From positions 459,565 through 523,564 of the forward strand of contig JAPZUA010000001.1 of assembly GCA_027532905.1 (NCBI GenBank): DNA of 64,000 nucleotides, given 5' to 3'. Made by a program: the position numbers and the translations under genes. Origin of the DNA: Magnetospirillum sp. GTDB taxonomy: Bacteria; Pseudomonadota; Alphaproteobacteria; CACIAM-22H2. The notes under the pieces were generated by a model. The model did no database searches, had not been told where the DNA came from, and saw only the letters and a list, made by a program, of their open reading frames with translations. This document shows positions 9,038 through 18,058 of the stretch, in pieces (within the stretch, counting starts at the first letter, position 1; every line of letters starts with the position of its first letter).

Positions 9038-10039
9038 TCAGCGTCTTTGGCCGAGCATTTCGGCCGCGCGGAAAGCGAGCGTGAGATTGCCGTTCAGCAT
9101 CTGCTGGGCGTTGTTGGCGGGCATCGGCAAGGGTGAGGCGCGCAAAACCGCCCGCCGTGCCCCCTCGGCAAAAGCTTGGCGGAATGCGTTGTCTTCGCCG
9201 GTCGTGCGCTCGATGCGCACGTCCGAGACGGTGCCGTCGGCCGCGAGCCACACGCGCAGCTCGACCCCGAACGTTTCCACACCGCGCGCACCCGCATCGA
9301 TGTTCCAGTACTGCGACACGCGCTGACGGATCGCGTCCTGGTCGGTCATCGACAAAGGCAGCAGCGGATTGTTGGGCGCGTTCGATGCGCGCACCGCTGC
9401 CTGCTGCTGGGTGGGTGCAGGTGTTTGGGCTGGCGTGCTCTGTGCGGGTGCCGGGCGCGGGCGCGTCAAATCGCGCAGCACATTGTCGAGATCGAAATTC
9501 TGCTGCGGGCGCGCTTGCGGCGCTGCCGGTGCGGGCGGGCGCGGGGCCGGGGCCGGCGGCGCTGGCACAGGCGGCGGCGGTGCGGGGGCAGGCGTGGGTG
9601 CCGGTGCCGGCTCCGGACGCGGCGCTGGCGTGGGTACCGGCGGCGGCGGTGCAGGTGGGGCCGGAACAGGCGGTGCCGGCGGCGGCGGCGGTGCGGGCGG
9701 CGGCGGGGGGGGTGGCGGCGGCGGTGTGGGGCGCGGCACAGGCGGCGTGGGGGCCGGCGGTGTCGGTGTGGGTGCGGGCGGCGCTTCGACCTTCGGCGGC
9801 TCGGGGCGCGGCGGTTCCGGGCGCGGCGGTGGGGCGTTCGTGATCGCCGCGATCGGCAGCACCTCGAACACCAGCGGCCGTTCTTCGACCGGCAATTCGC
9901 GCGTCAGCAGATTGGGGATGCCGAACACCGCCATTGCGAAAATCGCCGCATGCAGCGCCGCCGACGCCGCAAGCCCGCGCCCCATGCCGAATGGCTCGGG
10001 TGCGGGCTCGTCGAATGCGGCAGCGGCTTGTGCGATCAT
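9038..10039 (-). CDS. tolA: TolA/TonB-type energy-transducing protein
   Basis: 333 residues. One membrane helix near the N-terminus (LAASAALHAAIFAMAVFGI) is followed by an extreme Pro-rich region, about residues 70-190, made of runs of P with A, T, V, R and E. The folded C-terminal domain begins near DQDAIRQRVSQYWNIDAGA, with GVELRVWLAADGTVSDVRIE, AFAEGARRAVLRASPLPMP and LTLAFRAAEM. By position after tolQ-tolR this is TolA, bridging the inner membrane to TolB. The Pro-rich spacer replaces the long Ala/Lys helix of enterobacterial TolA, as in many alphaproteobacteria. Confidence 0.92.
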   Translation of the reverse strand: MIAQAAAAFDEPAPEPFGMGRGLAASAALHAAIFAMAVFGIPNLLTRELPVEERPLVFEVLPIAAITNAPPPRPEPPRPEPPKVEAPPAPTPTPPAPTPPVPRPTPPPPPPPPPPAPPPPPAPPVPAPPAPPPPVPTPAPRPEPAPAPTPAPAPPPPVPAPPAPAPRPPAPAAPQARPQQNFDLDNVLRDLTRPRPAPAQSTPAQTPAPTQQQAAVRASNAPNNPLLPLSMTDQDAIRQRVSQYWNIDAGARGVETFGVELRVWLAADGTVSDVRIERTTGEDNAFRQAFAEGARRAVLRASPLPMPANNAQQMLNGNLTLAFRAAEMLGQRR

Positions 10040-10052
10040 CGCAAGCGATCCG

Positions 10053-10514
10053 TCAGCGGCGGGCGGGCGGCGTTGCCCCGCGCGGCACTTCGGCGACGAG
10101 TGCCACCTTCGTGTAGCCGGCCGCCGCCACCGCCCCCATCACTTCGAGCACGCGGCCGTAATTGATGGCCTTGTCGCCGCGCACGAAGATGCGCGCCTCG
10201 GTGTTGTTGTTGGTGATGGCGCGCAAGCGCGCCACCAGCGCGTCCAATTCGAGCTCGGTGTCCATGAGATAGACCTTGCCGTTCGAATTGACGCTCACCA
10301 CCAGCGGCTCGTCTTGGCCCGCCGCGCGTGCGGCTTGCGTCTGCGGCAGATCGACCGGCACGGTCGAGGTCAGCAGCGGGGCCGTGATCATGAAGATCAC
10401 GAGCAACACGAGCATCACGTCGACGAAGGGTGTGACGTTGATTTCGGCGACCATGCGCGATTGGCGCCGCCCGCCTGTCCCGCGCCTGCCGCCTTGCATC
10501 AAGGGTCCGGCCAT
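10053..10514 (-). CDS. tolR: Tol-Pal system protein TolR
   Basis: ExbD/TolR-family proton-channel subunit, 153 aa. The single helix VTPFVDVMLVLLVIFMITAP contains the essential Asp that carries protons. The periplasmic domain has LDALVARLRAITNNNTEARIFVRGD and INYGRVLEVMGAVAAAGY, matching the family. It works with TolQ to energise TolA. It starts 3 bases after the tolQ stop and ends 13 bases before the tolA start. Confidence 0.96.
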   Translation of the reverse strand: MAGPLMQGGRRGTGGRRQSRMVAEINVTPFVDVMLVLLVIFMITAPLLTSTVPVDLPQTQAARAAGQDEPLVVSVNSNGKVYLMDTELELDALVARLRAITNNNTEARIFVRGDKAINYGRVLEVMGAVAAAGYTKVALVAEVPRGATPPARR

Positions 10515-10517
10515 GGT

Positions 10518-11243
10518 TCAGCTCTTTTCTTCGAGCTGGCGCGACAGGATCGCGCCGAACTCGGACGAGAACGTGTCGAGCCGCCCGGCATAGCGGTTGA
10601 GCTCGGTCGAAATCTTGTTGTAGGCGATGACCGCCGGAATGGCCGCGATGAGGCCCAAGGCGGTCGCGAACAATGCTTCGGCAAGGCCCGGTGCGACCGA
10701 AGCGATCGACGTGTTCTTGGTCACGCCGATTGCGTGGAACGAGCGCATGATGCCCCACACCGTGCCGAACAGCCCGATGAAGGGCGCGGTCGAGCCGACG
10801 GACGCGAGGAACGTCATTTGTTTTTCGAGCCGGTCCATCTCGCGCGACAAGGTGACGGCCATCACGCGCTCGATGCGCGCCTGCAGGGATGCGCGCATCT
10901 GGCCCGCCGCGACGAGCCCCTTGGCGGCCGTGCGGCGCCATTCGCGCATTGCGGCTCCGAACATCGCGGTCATCGGATCGGACGGCTGGGCGCCGACGCG
11001 GTCGTAGAGATCTTCGAGCGAACCGCCGGACCAGAACTGGTCTTCGAACTGGTTGGCCGCCGCCTGCAGCTTGCGCAAGCGCAGCCACTTGTCGATCACG
11101 ATCGCCCAAGTCCAGAACGAGGCGAGCACCAGCACCAGAATGACGAACTGCCCGACCAGATCGGCATGCAGGAACAGCGCCCACGGCGTGAATTCCGGCA
11201 TGCCGCCGCCGGCCAAGGCTGTCGTTTCGACGGTACGATCCAT
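10518..11243 (-). CDS. tolQ: Tol-Pal system protein TolQ
   Basis: MotA/TolQ/ExbB proton-channel protein, 241 aa from ATG 11243 with GAAGGAAG 8 bases upstream; the frame runs further but that part overlaps ybgC. The first helix is LVGQFVILVLVLASFWTWAI. The pore helices include MTFLASVGSTAPFIGLFGTV and GLAEALFATALGLIAAIPAV, the family hallmarks. It forms the 5:2 motor with TolR for outer-membrane constriction at division. Confidence 0.97.
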   Translation of the reverse strand: MDRTVETTALAGGGMPEFTPWALFLHADLVGQFVILVLVLASFWTWAIVIDKWLRLRKLQAAANQFEDQFWSGGSLEDLYDRVGAQPSDPMTAMFGAAMREWRRTAAKGLVAAGQMRASLQARIERVMAVTLSREMDRLEKQMTFLASVGSTAPFIGLFGTVWGIMRSFHAIGVTKNTSIASVAPGLAEALFATALGLIAAIPAVIAYNKISTELNRYAGRLDTFSSEFGAILSRQLEEKS

Positions 11244-11283
11244 AATGCAGTCTTCCTTCGCGTGAATGACGTTGGCTTTTGTC

Positions 11284-11712
11284 TCAATCTTTCGTGACGA
11301 TAATGTGGCGTGCGAGGGCTTCGCGCACGTCGGCCGGGAAACGCGCAGGCTTACCGTCGGCCAGACGCAGGCATGCCAGACGCACGCGGATTTCTGCAAG
11401 AGCGGTACCATCGCCGGCGCGGCGGACGATCTGGTCGGCCGTGGCCGATGCCCCGCCCATCTGCACGACAGTCGTTTCGACGACAAGCGCGTCGTCGAGC
11501 TTGGCGGGGGCCACATACTCGACCGCGACCGACTTGACCGCGAACGCAACACCGTCGCGGCGAGCGACGTCGTGCTGCACAATGCCGGCGGCGCGCAATA
11601 TCTCGGTGCGCGCGCGCTCGGCGAATTTGAGATAGTTGGCGTAGTAAACGATGCCTGCGGCGTCGGTGTCTTCGTAATAGACGCGGAGCTCGAAGCGATG
11701 GGCGGCGGTCAT
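11284..11712 (-). CDS. ybgC: Tol-Pal-associated acyl-CoA thioesterase YbgC
   Basis: 142-residue hotdog-fold thioesterase from ATG 11712, which overlaps the ruvB stop as ATGA. The catalytic motif [20 protein letters not shown] (D, H/N-type active-site loop) is characteristic of YbgC. Encoded immediately before tolQ, its standard place. It hydrolyses short or medium acyl-CoA or acyl-ACP in the cytoplasm and is thought to be linked to phospholipid metabolism at the division site. Confidence 0.94.
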   Translation of the reverse strand: MTAAHRFELRVYYEDTDAAGIVYYANYLKFAERARTEILRAAGIVQHDVARRDGVAFAVKSVAVEYVAPAKLDDALVVETTVVQMGGASATADQIVRRAGDGTALAEIRVRLACLRLADGKPARFPADVREALARHIIVTKD

Positions 11713-12785
11713 GGCGCTGCCTCGTCGTCGTCGCTGGCGGCCGGGTTCGCGAAATCGAGCTGCACTTGGGCACCCGCCGGCGGCGTGAGGCCCAGATGGC
11801 GCCAGCCTTTCTCGCCGAGCACGCGGCCGCGCGGCGTGCGCAGCAACAGCCCTTCTTGCATGAGGTACGGCTCGATCACTTCTTCGATCGTATCGCGCTG
11901 TTCGGCCAAAGCGGCAGCGAGAGTCTCCACACCCACCGGCCCGCCACCGTAATTTTCGGCCAGCCCCCGCATATAGCGCCGGTCCATCGCATCGAGGCCG
12001 AGCGCGTCGACCTCGAGCTTGGCAAGAGCTGCATCCGCTGCCGCGCGGTCGATGGTCTTCAAGCCCGCCACGGCGGCAAAATCGCGCACGCGGCGCAACA
12101 GGCGGCCCGCGATACGCGGGGTACCCCGGCAGCGTTTGGCGATTTCGCGGGCACCATCGGGGGCGAGGCTGCACCCCAGAACGCCTGCCGCGCGTTTGAC
12201 GATCGCCTCGAGCTCGTCGGGCGTATAAAAAACGAGCCGCAGCGGAATGCCGAAGCGGTCGCGCAAGGGCGTGGTCACGAGGCCCGCACGCGTCGTCGCC
12301 CCCACGAGCGTGAAGGGCGGCAGGTCGATACGCACCGAGCGTGCGGCCGGGCCCTCGCCGATGATGAGGTCGAGCTGGAAATCCTCCATCGCCGGATAGA
12401 GGATTTCTTCGACCGCGGGTGCGAGGCGATGGATTTCGTCGATGAACAGAACGTCGCGCGGCTGCAGGTTGGTGAGCAACGCCGCAAGATCGCCTGCGCG
12501 CGCGATAACCGGGCCAGAGGTAGCGCGAAAGCCCGTGCCCAGTTCCTTGGCGACAATTTGCGCAAGCGTCGTCTTGCCCAAACCCGGCGGCCCGTGCAGC
12601 AGCACATGGTCGAGCGCTTCGCCGCGCCCGCGTGCCGCTTCCACGAACACGCGCAGATTTTCGCGCACCTGGCGCTGGCCGACGAACTCGTCGAGCGACA
12701 GCGGCCGGATTTTCTGTTCGGGCGCGTCGTCGGGCAGACTTTCTCGACTTACTTCGCGCGGCTGTTCCTCGGGCGACTTTTTCAT
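11709..12785 (-). CDS. ruvB: Holliday junction branch-migration helicase RuvB
   Basis: Hexameric AAA+ motor of the RuvABC resolvasome, 358 aa. Walker [11 protein letters not shown], Walker [12 protein letters not shown], sensor GATTRAGL, the beta-hairpin region [17 protein letters not shown] and the C-terminal winged helix ending EKGWRHLGL are all present. The start overlaps the ruvA stop and the stop overlaps the ybgC start, both by 4 bases. The N-terminal 20 residues and acidic C-terminal tail (ASDDDEAAP) look unstructured. Confidence 0.98.
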   Translation of the reverse strand: MKKSPEEQPREVSRESLPDDAPEQKIRPLSLDEFVGQRQVRENLRVFVEAARGRGEALDHVLLHGPPGLGKTTLAQIVAKELGTGFRATSGPVIARAGDLAALLTNLQPRDVLFIDEIHRLAPAVEEILYPAMEDFQLDLIIGEGPAARSVRIDLPPFTLVGATTRAGLVTTPLRDRFGIPLRLVFYTPDELEAIVKRAAGVLGCSLAPDGAREIAKRCRGTPRIAGRLLRRVRDFAAVAGLKTIDRAAADAALAKLEVDALGLDAMDRRYMRGLAENYGGGPVGVETLAAALAEQRDTIEEVIEPYLMQEGLLLRTPRGRVLGEKGWRHLGLTPPAGAQVQLDFANPAASDDDEAAP

Positions 12786-13405
12786 TGCCCGAGTTCCTGC
12801 AAGCCCGCCGGGATCAGCGCTTGCACGCTCGCCCCTGCCCCCAATTTCTTGACGGCCTTATTGACGGCCGCGACCGCTTCGGCGCGCTTGTAGCCGAGAT
12901 TGACGAGGGCCGAGACCGCATCGGCCGCGGCTTCGCTTGCAGGGGCCGCACCGGCCAAGACGGCGGCACCGCCGGCTTTCGAAGCCGCGATCGCAAGCCC
13001 GAGGGCCGAGACTTTGTCTTTGAGCTCGCTTGCGATGCGCATGGCGAGTTTGGGGCCCACACCGTCGGCACGCGTGAGCGTCCCCTTGTCGTCGGCCAAA
13101 ATCGCCGCAGCGATTTCGCCGGGTGCCAACGCCGACAACAGCGCCAACGCGGCTTTGGGGCCGACACCCTGCACGCTCGTGAGCAGGCGATAGCAATCGC
13201 GCTCCTCGGCGGCCGTGAAGCCGAACAATTCGAACGCGTCTTCGCGAATGCTGGTTTCGATGAGCAGCGTGCAGGCCTCGCCCGCCCCCGGCAAAGCTGC
13301 CAGCGTGCGCGAAGAAGCGCGCACGAGATAGCCCACACCACCCACATCAATCACGCAGCTCTCGCGGTTGATTTCGTCTACGCGGCCTTTGAGCTTGGCG
13401 ATCAT
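12782..13405 (-). CDS. ruvA: Holliday junction DNA-binding protein RuvA
   Basis: 207-residue RuvA, which holds the four-way junction for RuvB. The N-terminal OB domain starts [20 protein letters not shown]. Helix-hairpin-helix motifs occur at [20 protein letters not shown] and [19 protein letters not shown]. Domain III, which contacts RuvB, is at the C-terminus ([19 protein letters not shown]). Translationally coupled to ruvC and ruvB by 4-base overlaps. Confidence 0.97.
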   Translation of the reverse strand: MIAKLKGRVDEINRESCVIDVGGVGYLVRASSRTLAALPGAGEACTLLIETSIREDAFELFGFTAAEERDCYRLLTSVQGVGPKAALALLSALAPGEIAAAILADDKGTLTRADGVGPKLAMRIASELKDKVSALGLAIAASKAGGAAVLAGAAPASEAAADAVSALVNLGYKRAEAVAAVNKAVKKLGAGASVQALIPAGLQELGQ

Positions 13406-13938
13406 CGCGCACCTACCCCGCCAGCACCGGCCATGACTGTACCCTTGGCCCAGGCATTGCGGCTGGCGGCGTGGTGCGCGTGACAGATCGCGATGGCGAG
13501 TGCGTCGGCCGCATCAGGCCCGGCGAATTCCACGCCCGGCAGCAGGCGAGACACCATCATCTGGATCTGCGCCTTGTCGGCATGGCCTGCCCCTACGACC
13601 GCCTTTTTGACGGCGTTGGCCGCGTATTCGGCAACAAGAAGACCGCAGCGTGCGGGCGCCAGCAATGCAATGCCGCGCGCTTGCCCAAGCTTGAGCGCGG
13701 ACGCGGGATTGGCATTGACGAAGGTTTCTTCGACGGCCGCTTCGGCGGGCTGCCAGCGCTCGATCGCGGCAAGGAGGCCGTCGTAAAGGCTTGCGAGGCG
13801 CTGCGCCATCGGCTGGTCGCCGTCGCTCTGCACGCGTCCGTTGGCGACGTGGCTCAAACGGTTGCCCTCGACCGCGATCACGCCCCAGCCGGTGGTGCGC
13901 AGACCCGGATCGATGCCGATGAGCCGCATCTGCGGCAT
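13402..13938 (-). CDS. ruvC: Crossover junction endodeoxyribonuclease RuvC
   Basis: 178-residue resolvase with an RNase H-like fold. The first catalytic Asp is in [15 protein letters not shown], the second acidic residue in [20 protein letters not shown], and the C-terminal acidic pair in [17 protein letters not shown]. It cuts Holliday junctions held by RuvAB. Encoded one base after yebC and overlapping ruvA. Confidence 0.97.
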   Translation of the reverse strand: MPQMRLIGIDPGLRTTGWGVIAVEGNRLSHVANGRVQSDGDQPMAQRLASLYDGLLAAIERWQPAEAAVEETFVNANPASALKLGQARGIALLAPARCGLLVAEYAANAVKKAVVGAGHADKAQIQMMVSRLLPGVEFAGPDAADALAIAICHAHHAASRNAWAKGTVMAGAGGVGAR

Positions 13939-13939
13939 C

Positions 13940-14689
13940 TCACGCCGACAATTTGGCGAGCACGGCGTCGGCGACTTCGAAATTCGCCGTCACCGTCTGC
14001 ACGTCGTCGTTGTCTTCGAGCGCTTCGATGAGATCGAGCACGGCGCGTGCCCCCTCTTCGTCGAGCGGTACGGTCACGTTCGGCTTGAAGACGAGGGCGG
14101 CACGCTTGGGCTCGCCGAATTTGGCTTCGAGAGCCGCACGCACAGGTCCGAAATTCTCCACGCTCGTCGTCACGACATGGGCTTCGGCATCGCTTTCGAC
14201 GTCGTCGGCCCCGGCCTCGAGGGCGGCCTCGAACATGGCGTCGGAAGCCGCCTTGTCGGGTGCGAACGCGATCTGGCCCACGCGCGCGAAATTGAAGGCG
14301 ACCGAATTTGTCTCGCCCAATGCCCCGCCGTTTTTGGAGAGGATCGTGCGGATGTCGGGTGCTGTGCGGTTGCGGTTTTCGGTCAGCGCTTCGATGATGA
14401 GTGCGACCCCATTGGGGCCGTAGGCCTCGTAGCGCACTTCTTCGTAGACCACGCCGTCTTCGCCGCCCGAGCCGCGCTTGATGGCGCGGTCGACCGTGTC
14501 CTTCGGCATGTTGTTTTCGCGCGCGAGAATGACGGCGGCGCGCAAGCGCGGATTGGCGGCGGGGTCGGGCAGGCCCGTGCGCGCGGCAATGGTGATTTCG
14601 CGGATGATTTTGGTGAAGATTTTGCCCCGCTTGGCATCCTGCTTGCCTTTGCGGTGCATGATGTTTTTGAACTGGGAATGACCTGCCAT
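13940..14689 (-). CDS. yebC: YebC/PmpR-family protein (TACO1-type)
   Basis: 249-residue YebC. The N-terminus [20 protein letters not shown] and the [19 protein letters not shown] segment are the family signatures. Members act as transcription regulators or as ribosome-associated factors easing polyproline translation. The latter would be apt beside the very Pro-rich TolA, but that is inference. First gene of the ruv-tol block; a 147-base divergent gap separates it from the DUF302 gene. Confidence 0.95.
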   Translation of the reverse strand: MAGHSQFKNIMHRKGKQDAKRGKIFTKIIREITIAARTGLPDPAANPRLRAAVILARENNMPKDTVDRAIKRGSGGEDGVVYEEVRYEAYGPNGVALIIEALTENRNRTAPDIRTILSKNGGALGETNSVAFNFARVGQIAFAPDKAASDAMFEAALEAGADDVESDAEAHVVTTSVENFGPVRAALEAKFGEPKRAALVFKPNVTVPLDEEGARAVLDLIEALEDNDDVQTVTANFEVADAVLAKLSA

Positions 14690-14836
14690 GGTGATAAATC
14701 CCGAAAGTCGCCGAAACCGAATCGGCTAGATATACGGAAACTCCGGCAAAACCTATACCAAATCTGGCTGGGCGTCACGGTTTGTTCTCGGTCGCTGCGA
14801 TTTGCGCGTATCTTGGCGCAGCCTCGAAACGAACCG

Positions 14837-15292
14837 ATGGGAACCATGCGCCTTTTTCTCGCAGCTCTACTTTTTGTCGGCGTCGCCGCCCATGCCCACG
14901 CCGAGACCGTGCGCGCGGCGTCGACGCACGATTTCGAGACAACCATCGCCCGGCTCGAAGCCGCCGTGGCAGCCAACGGGTTGTTTCTGGTCGCGACCGC
15001 GAGCGCCTCGCGCGCGGCGGCGGGCCAGGGTATTGCCATTCCCGGCAATGCGGTGCTGCTCGTTTTCAACAATGCGTTCGCGCGGCGCATGCTGGCGGCG
15101 AGCGTGGAAGCCGGCATCGAAGCGCCGTTGCGCATCTATGTGACGCAGGGTGCCGATGGCCGCATTGCCGTCGCTTGGCCCCGGCCCGCGTCGGTGTTCG
15201 CGCCCTACAAAAGCGCTGCGCTCGATGCGATGGCCGCCGAGCTCGATGCGCTCTTCGAGCGCATCGTCGCCGACGCCGTGGAGATGAAATAG
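14837..15292 (+). CDS. DUF302-like secreted protein
   Basis: 151 residues from ATG 14837 (or ATG 14846). It has a Sec signal peptide, MRLFLAALLFVGVAAHAHA, cleaved before ETV. The mature part, THDFETTIARLEAAVAANGL and the central IAIPGNAVLLVFNNAFARRM, matches the general pattern of DUF302 proteins, which fold as small alpha/beta domains of unknown function. It lies 4 bases before the YeeE/YedE transporter and is probably cotranscribed. Function unknown; the family call is moderate. Confidence 0.7.
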   Translation: MGTMRLFLAALLFVGVAAHAHAETVRAASTHDFETTIARLEAAVAANGLFLVATASASRAAAGQGIAIPGNAVLLVFNNAFARRMLAASVEAGIEAPLRIYVTQGADGRIAVAWPRPASVFAPYKSAALDAMAAELDALFERIVADAVEMK

Positions 15293-15296
15293 AGAA

Positions 15297-16298
15297 ATGG
15301 ATATCACCCCGCTGGCACTGGTGGCGCTCGGGGCCGGGCTCGGCTTCTGCCTGATCGGCGGCCGCATCGGGTTTGCCGGTCCCTATCGCCGCTTGCTCGA
15401 AGCGGGCAACGCCGACGGAGTTCGCGCGCAATTGGTGTTTTTGGGCGCCAGCATTGCGCTGCATGCGCTTGCCTTCGGCCCTGGCGGCTATAGCGGCGGC
15501 TTCGTGGCACCGGCCGGCCTTGCGGTCGTCGTCGGCGCCTTCGTGTTCGGCATCGGCATGCAGATGGCCAATGGCTGCGGCTCGGGCACGTTGGCGGCCC
15601 TGGGGGCGGGCAGTCTGCGCATGCGCGCCGTGTTGCCGACCTTTGTGGCCGGCGCATTTGCGGGCTCGCTCGCAGCCCCGTTCTGGTCCGATCTGCCGGC
15701 ATTTGCCGCGGTGTCGCTGGGCGAAATCTGGGGTTGGGGACCTGCCGCGTTTTTTCAGCTCGTACTTGTGGCAGCCATTTGGTTTGCACTGCCCGGCGCC
15801 AGACGCGTAAGCGCGCGCCCGGCGACGGCGGCATTGGCCTTGGCGGGCTTGAGCGTCCTGTGCCTGCCGCTCGCGGGCCATCCGTGGGGCATTACATCGG
15901 CCTTTGCGCTCGGCGGCGCCAAGATCGCCCAAACGGTCGGCTGGGATGCAAGCGGGTCTGTCGCGTGGTCGCAAGGCTGGATGGCCGAAGCCCTGGCAGC
16001 ACCGCTCTGGCAGGACACGACTTTTCGTCTCGATCTCGGCCTCGTGCTGGGGGCGTTTGCCGCCGCGCGCTGGACAAGCCCGCGCCCAAACTTCGAAAAA
16101 CCCGATGCGCGCGGCTGGATGCTCGCGGCCGTCGGTGGCCTTTTGATGGGCTACGGGGCGCGCATCTCGGGCGGGTGCAATATCGGCGCATTTATCGGCG
16201 GGGTCGTATCGGGCAGCCCGCATGGCTGGCTGTGGATCGCCGCCGCCCTTGCGGGCAGCCGTGTCGGCATCACGCTGACGCCGTCACGACGCAGCTAA
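15297..16298 (+). CDS. YeeE/YedE-family (TsuA-like) sulfur-compound transporter
   Basis: 333-residue polytopic inner-membrane protein. The two pseudo-repeated Cys motifs of the family are present: MQMANGCGSGTLAALGAGS and GARISGGCNIGAFIGG. In TsuA, cysteines at these places relay thiosulfate through the pore. Many hydrophobic segments span the whole length. The substrate is likely thiosulfate or a related sulfur species; none is proven. The 3' end overlaps the convergent ymdB-type gene by 4 bases. Confidence 0.85.
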   Translation: MDITPLALVALGAGLGFCLIGGRIGFAGPYRRLLEAGNADGVRAQLVFLGASIALHALAFGPGGYSGGFVAPAGLAVVVGAFVFGIGMQMANGCGSGTLAALGAGSLRMRAVLPTFVAGAFAGSLAAPFWSDLPAFAAVSLGEIWGWGPAAFFQLVLVAAIWFALPGARRVSARPATAALALAGLSVLCLPLAGHPWGITSAFALGGAKIAQTVGWDASGSVAWSQGWMAEALAAPLWQDTTFRLDLGLVLGAFAAARWTSPRPNFEKPDARGWMLAAVGGLLMGYGARISGGCNIGAFIGGVVSGSPHGWLWIAAALAGSRVGITLTPSRRS

Positions 16299-17107
16299 GG
16301 CATCGCAGGCGCCAGCTTGCCGCCCTGGCGCACGGGTGCCACGCGCGTCGCAAGGCCGGTGTCGGCGATTTCGGCATAGATCGCGCACAAGGTGCCCTCG
16401 CCTTCGGCCGGTGTCAGGCGCTCGCCCGGCAGTTTGCGCACGAAGCGCATCGTCGCCGGTTCCTTCTTCATGCCGATCACGGAATCGTAGTCGCCGCACA
16501 TGCCGGCATCGGTCTGGTAGCCGGTCCCGCCCGTGAGGATCTGCGCGTCGGCCGTCGGCACGTGGCTGTGCGAACCCACCACGAGCGACACGCGCCCGTC
16601 GCAGAAATGGCCGAACGCGTATTTCTCGCTCGAGGCTTCGCCGTGCAGATCGACGAGGATGGCGGCGACACCGTTGGCACCCAGCTTGTGCTTCTCGAGG
16701 GCGGCATCCACGGCCGCGAACGGATCGTCGAGCGGGTCCATGAACAGCCGCGCCATCGCGTTCATCACCACGATCTGCCCGCCCTTGGGCAAGCGATAGA
16801 CGCCCACACCTTTGCCCGGCGTATTTTTGGGGAAATTGATCGGGCGCAGGAGTTTCGGATCGCGGTCGATCGTCAGCATCAATTCGCGCTGGTCCCACAC
16901 ATGGTTGCCGGTGGTGATGCAATCGACACCGGTCGCGTAAAGCTCGGCCGCGATCTTGTCGGTGATGCCGAAACCGCCGGCGGCGTTCTCGGCATTGGCG
17001 ACCACAAAATCGAGATCGAGCTGCTTGCGCAAGGCCGGCACGTAGCGAGCGGCGGCCTCGCGGCCCGAGCGGCCGACAATGTCTCCCAAAAACAGCACGC
17101 GTATCAT
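16295..17107 (-). CDS. YmdB-family metallophosphoesterase (TIGR00282)
   Basis: 270 residues, the normal family length. Metal-binding motifs are visible in order: LFLGDIVGRSGREA, VVANAENAAGGFG, CITTGNHVWDQRE and LVVGSHSHVPTADAQ. Bacterial relatives such as B. subtilis YmdB hydrolyse 2',3'-cyclic nucleotides and influence RNA turnover and biofilm decisions. It starts 7 bases after fthC, so the two are cotranscribed, an arrangement common in alphaproteobacteria. Confidence 0.92.
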   Translation of the reverse strand: MIRVLFLGDIVGRSGREAAARYVPALRKQLDLDFVVANAENAAGGFGITDKIAAELYATGVDCITTGNHVWDQRELMLTIDRDPKLLRPINFPKNTPGKGVGVYRLPKGGQIVVMNAMARLFMDPLDDPFAAVDAALEKHKLGANGVAAILVDLHGEASSEKYAFGHFCDGRVSLVVGSHSHVPTADAQILTGGTGYQTDAGMCGDYDSVIGMKKEPATMRFVRKLPGERLTPAEGEGTLCAIYAEIADTGLATRVAPVRQGGKLAPAMP

Positions 17108-17114
17108 GTCGTCC

Positions 17115-17756
17115 TCAAAAGCCTTTCCAACTCAGCCAATGGTCGGCGCGCGCATCGGCCGCAAGCGGTGCGAAGGCAGCGCGCTCGGTCACAATCCAGT
17201 CGAGCGGCACGTCGTGCGGTGCGCGCGGCACGTTCGGCGTTTCCTGCATTGCATAGCCGATTCCCACCGCCAGCACGCGCCCGCGTTTGCGCAATCCCGC
17301 GAGCGTGCGGTCGTAATAGCCGCCCCCGTAGCCCAAACGATAGCCCTGGCGGTCGAATGCCAAGAGGGGTGCCACGACGATGTCGGGCACGACGGCAGGC
17401 GCATCGCGCGACGGCTCGGCCATGCCGAAGCGATGCGGCACGAGCGGAGCACCCGGCATCCACGCGCGGAACACGAGCGGTGCGGCTTTGGCTTCGACGA
17501 CCGGCAACGCCAGCGCCACACCCTTGGCCGCCAATGCTTCAAGCAGCGGCAACGGATTGATCTCGTCGCCAAAGGCAGAATAGGCGGCCACGACGGCATT
17601 CTGCGGCACCTCGATCTGCGCCAAGAAGCGGTCGCGCACGGCGCGCGCGGCACTCGCAGCCTCGAGCGCGTGCACGCCCGCGCGCAGCTTGCGCATGTGG
17701 TCGCGCAATGCGGCTTTCTCGGGGCTTTGATCAAGCGGCGGCGGGCGGGCGCTCAC
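17115..17756 (-). CDS. fthC: 5-formyltetrahydrofolate cyclo-ligase
   Basis: Recycles 5-formyl-THF to 5,10-methenyl-THF using ATP. Key motifs: MRKLRAGVHALEAASAARAV at the N-terminus, AYSAFGDEINPLPLLEAL, RFGMAEPS, the substrate/ATP site VAPLLAFDRQGYRLGYGGGY and YYDRTLA. I choose GTG at 17756 (213 aa); an earlier in-frame ATG at 17900 would lie inside the structured RNA at 17821-17980. Being just downstream of a 6S RNA candidate mirrors the ssrS-ygfA arrangement of other proteobacteria. Confidence 0.9.
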   Translation of the reverse strand: MSARPPPLDQSPEKAALRDHMRKLRAGVHALEAASAARAVRDRFLAQIEVPQNAVVAAYSAFGDEINPLPLLEALAAKGVALALPVVEAKAAPLVFRAWMPGAPLVPHRFGMAEPSRDAPAVVPDIVVAPLLAFDRQGYRLGYGGGYYDRTLAGLRKRGRVLAVGIGYAMQETPNVPRAPHDVPLDWIVTERAAFAPLAADARADHWLSWKGF

Positions 17757-17778
17757 AGAGGGTTTCCGATCCCGGCAA

Positions 17779-17809
17779 GCCTGAATTGCGAAGAGGCCTG
17801 AATTGCGAA
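17779..17809. repeat. 14-base direct repeat between the 6S RNA candidate and fthC
   Basis: GCCTGAATTGCGAA occurs exactly at 17779-17792 and again at 17796-17809, 17 bases apart. It lies in the spacer between the structured RNA and the fthC start. It may be a small duplication or a processing or regulatory element. Confidence 0.7.
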
Positions 17810-17820
17810 AATGAAAGAGT

Positions 17821-17980
17821 GGACGGAGCCACAGCGGCCGTCGGCGTTGGTTTCCTCCGTGGCCCGCTATAAGCAGGTGGGAACCATATTCCGAAACCAC
17901 GGTTTCGGAAGGAACAGTCCCCTAGGAGTGTGTATCGCCCCGGGGAATACGCATGCCTAACGCACCCCGCAGCCCCGTCC
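17821..17980 (-). ncRNA. ssrS: Candidate 6S RNA (ssrS) upstream of fthC
   Basis: About 160 bases on the minus strand fold as a 6S-like rod. The closing stem pairs 13 of 13 bases between 17968-17980 and 17821-17833; four of these are G-U pairs that would be mismatches on the plus strand, which fixes the strand. The apical end has a perfect inverted repeat, TTCCGAAACC/GGTTTCGGAA (17889-17910), stacked on GGGGAC/GUUCCC. Between the two lies a large, mostly unpaired central region whose 3' side holds a 5-bp hairpin, CCUGC-UUAUA-GCGGG. A sigma-70 promoter places the start exactly at the closing stem. 6S RNA binds the RNA polymerase-sigma70 holoenzyme and tunes transcription in stationary phase. 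Position before the ygfA/fthC homologue supports the call. Confidence 0.75.
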
Positions 17981-17986
17981 GTCTTC

Positions 17987-18015
17987 AACATAGGCCGCTG
18001 CCGCCCCCATAGCAA
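17987..18015 (-). promoter_or_regulatory. Sigma-70 promoter of the 6S RNA candidate
   Basis: On the minus strand, TTGCTA (18010-18015) and TATGTT (17987-17992) are separated by 17 bases. The predicted start, 6 bases beyond the -10 box, is 17980, the first base of the closing stem of the RNA. Confidence 0.65.
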
Positions 18016-18058
18016 CCCGATACGCAAGCGTTGCCATTCGATGCCCGAGCCGCGGTGC

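Noticed and set aside
9560-9830. GC-rich simple repeat
   Set aside because: It encodes the Pro-rich spacer of TolA in frame and needs no separate explanation.
13841-14836. An upstream extension of the DUF302 frame across yebC
   Set aside because: It is antisense to yebC; the signal peptide and homology start only at 14837.
17881-17990. 6S-like RNA on the plus strand (a CAGTCCCCT stretch resembles E. coli 6S)
   Set aside because: Four G-U pairs in the closing stem become mismatches on the plus strand, and the promoter and neighbour gene point to the minus strand.
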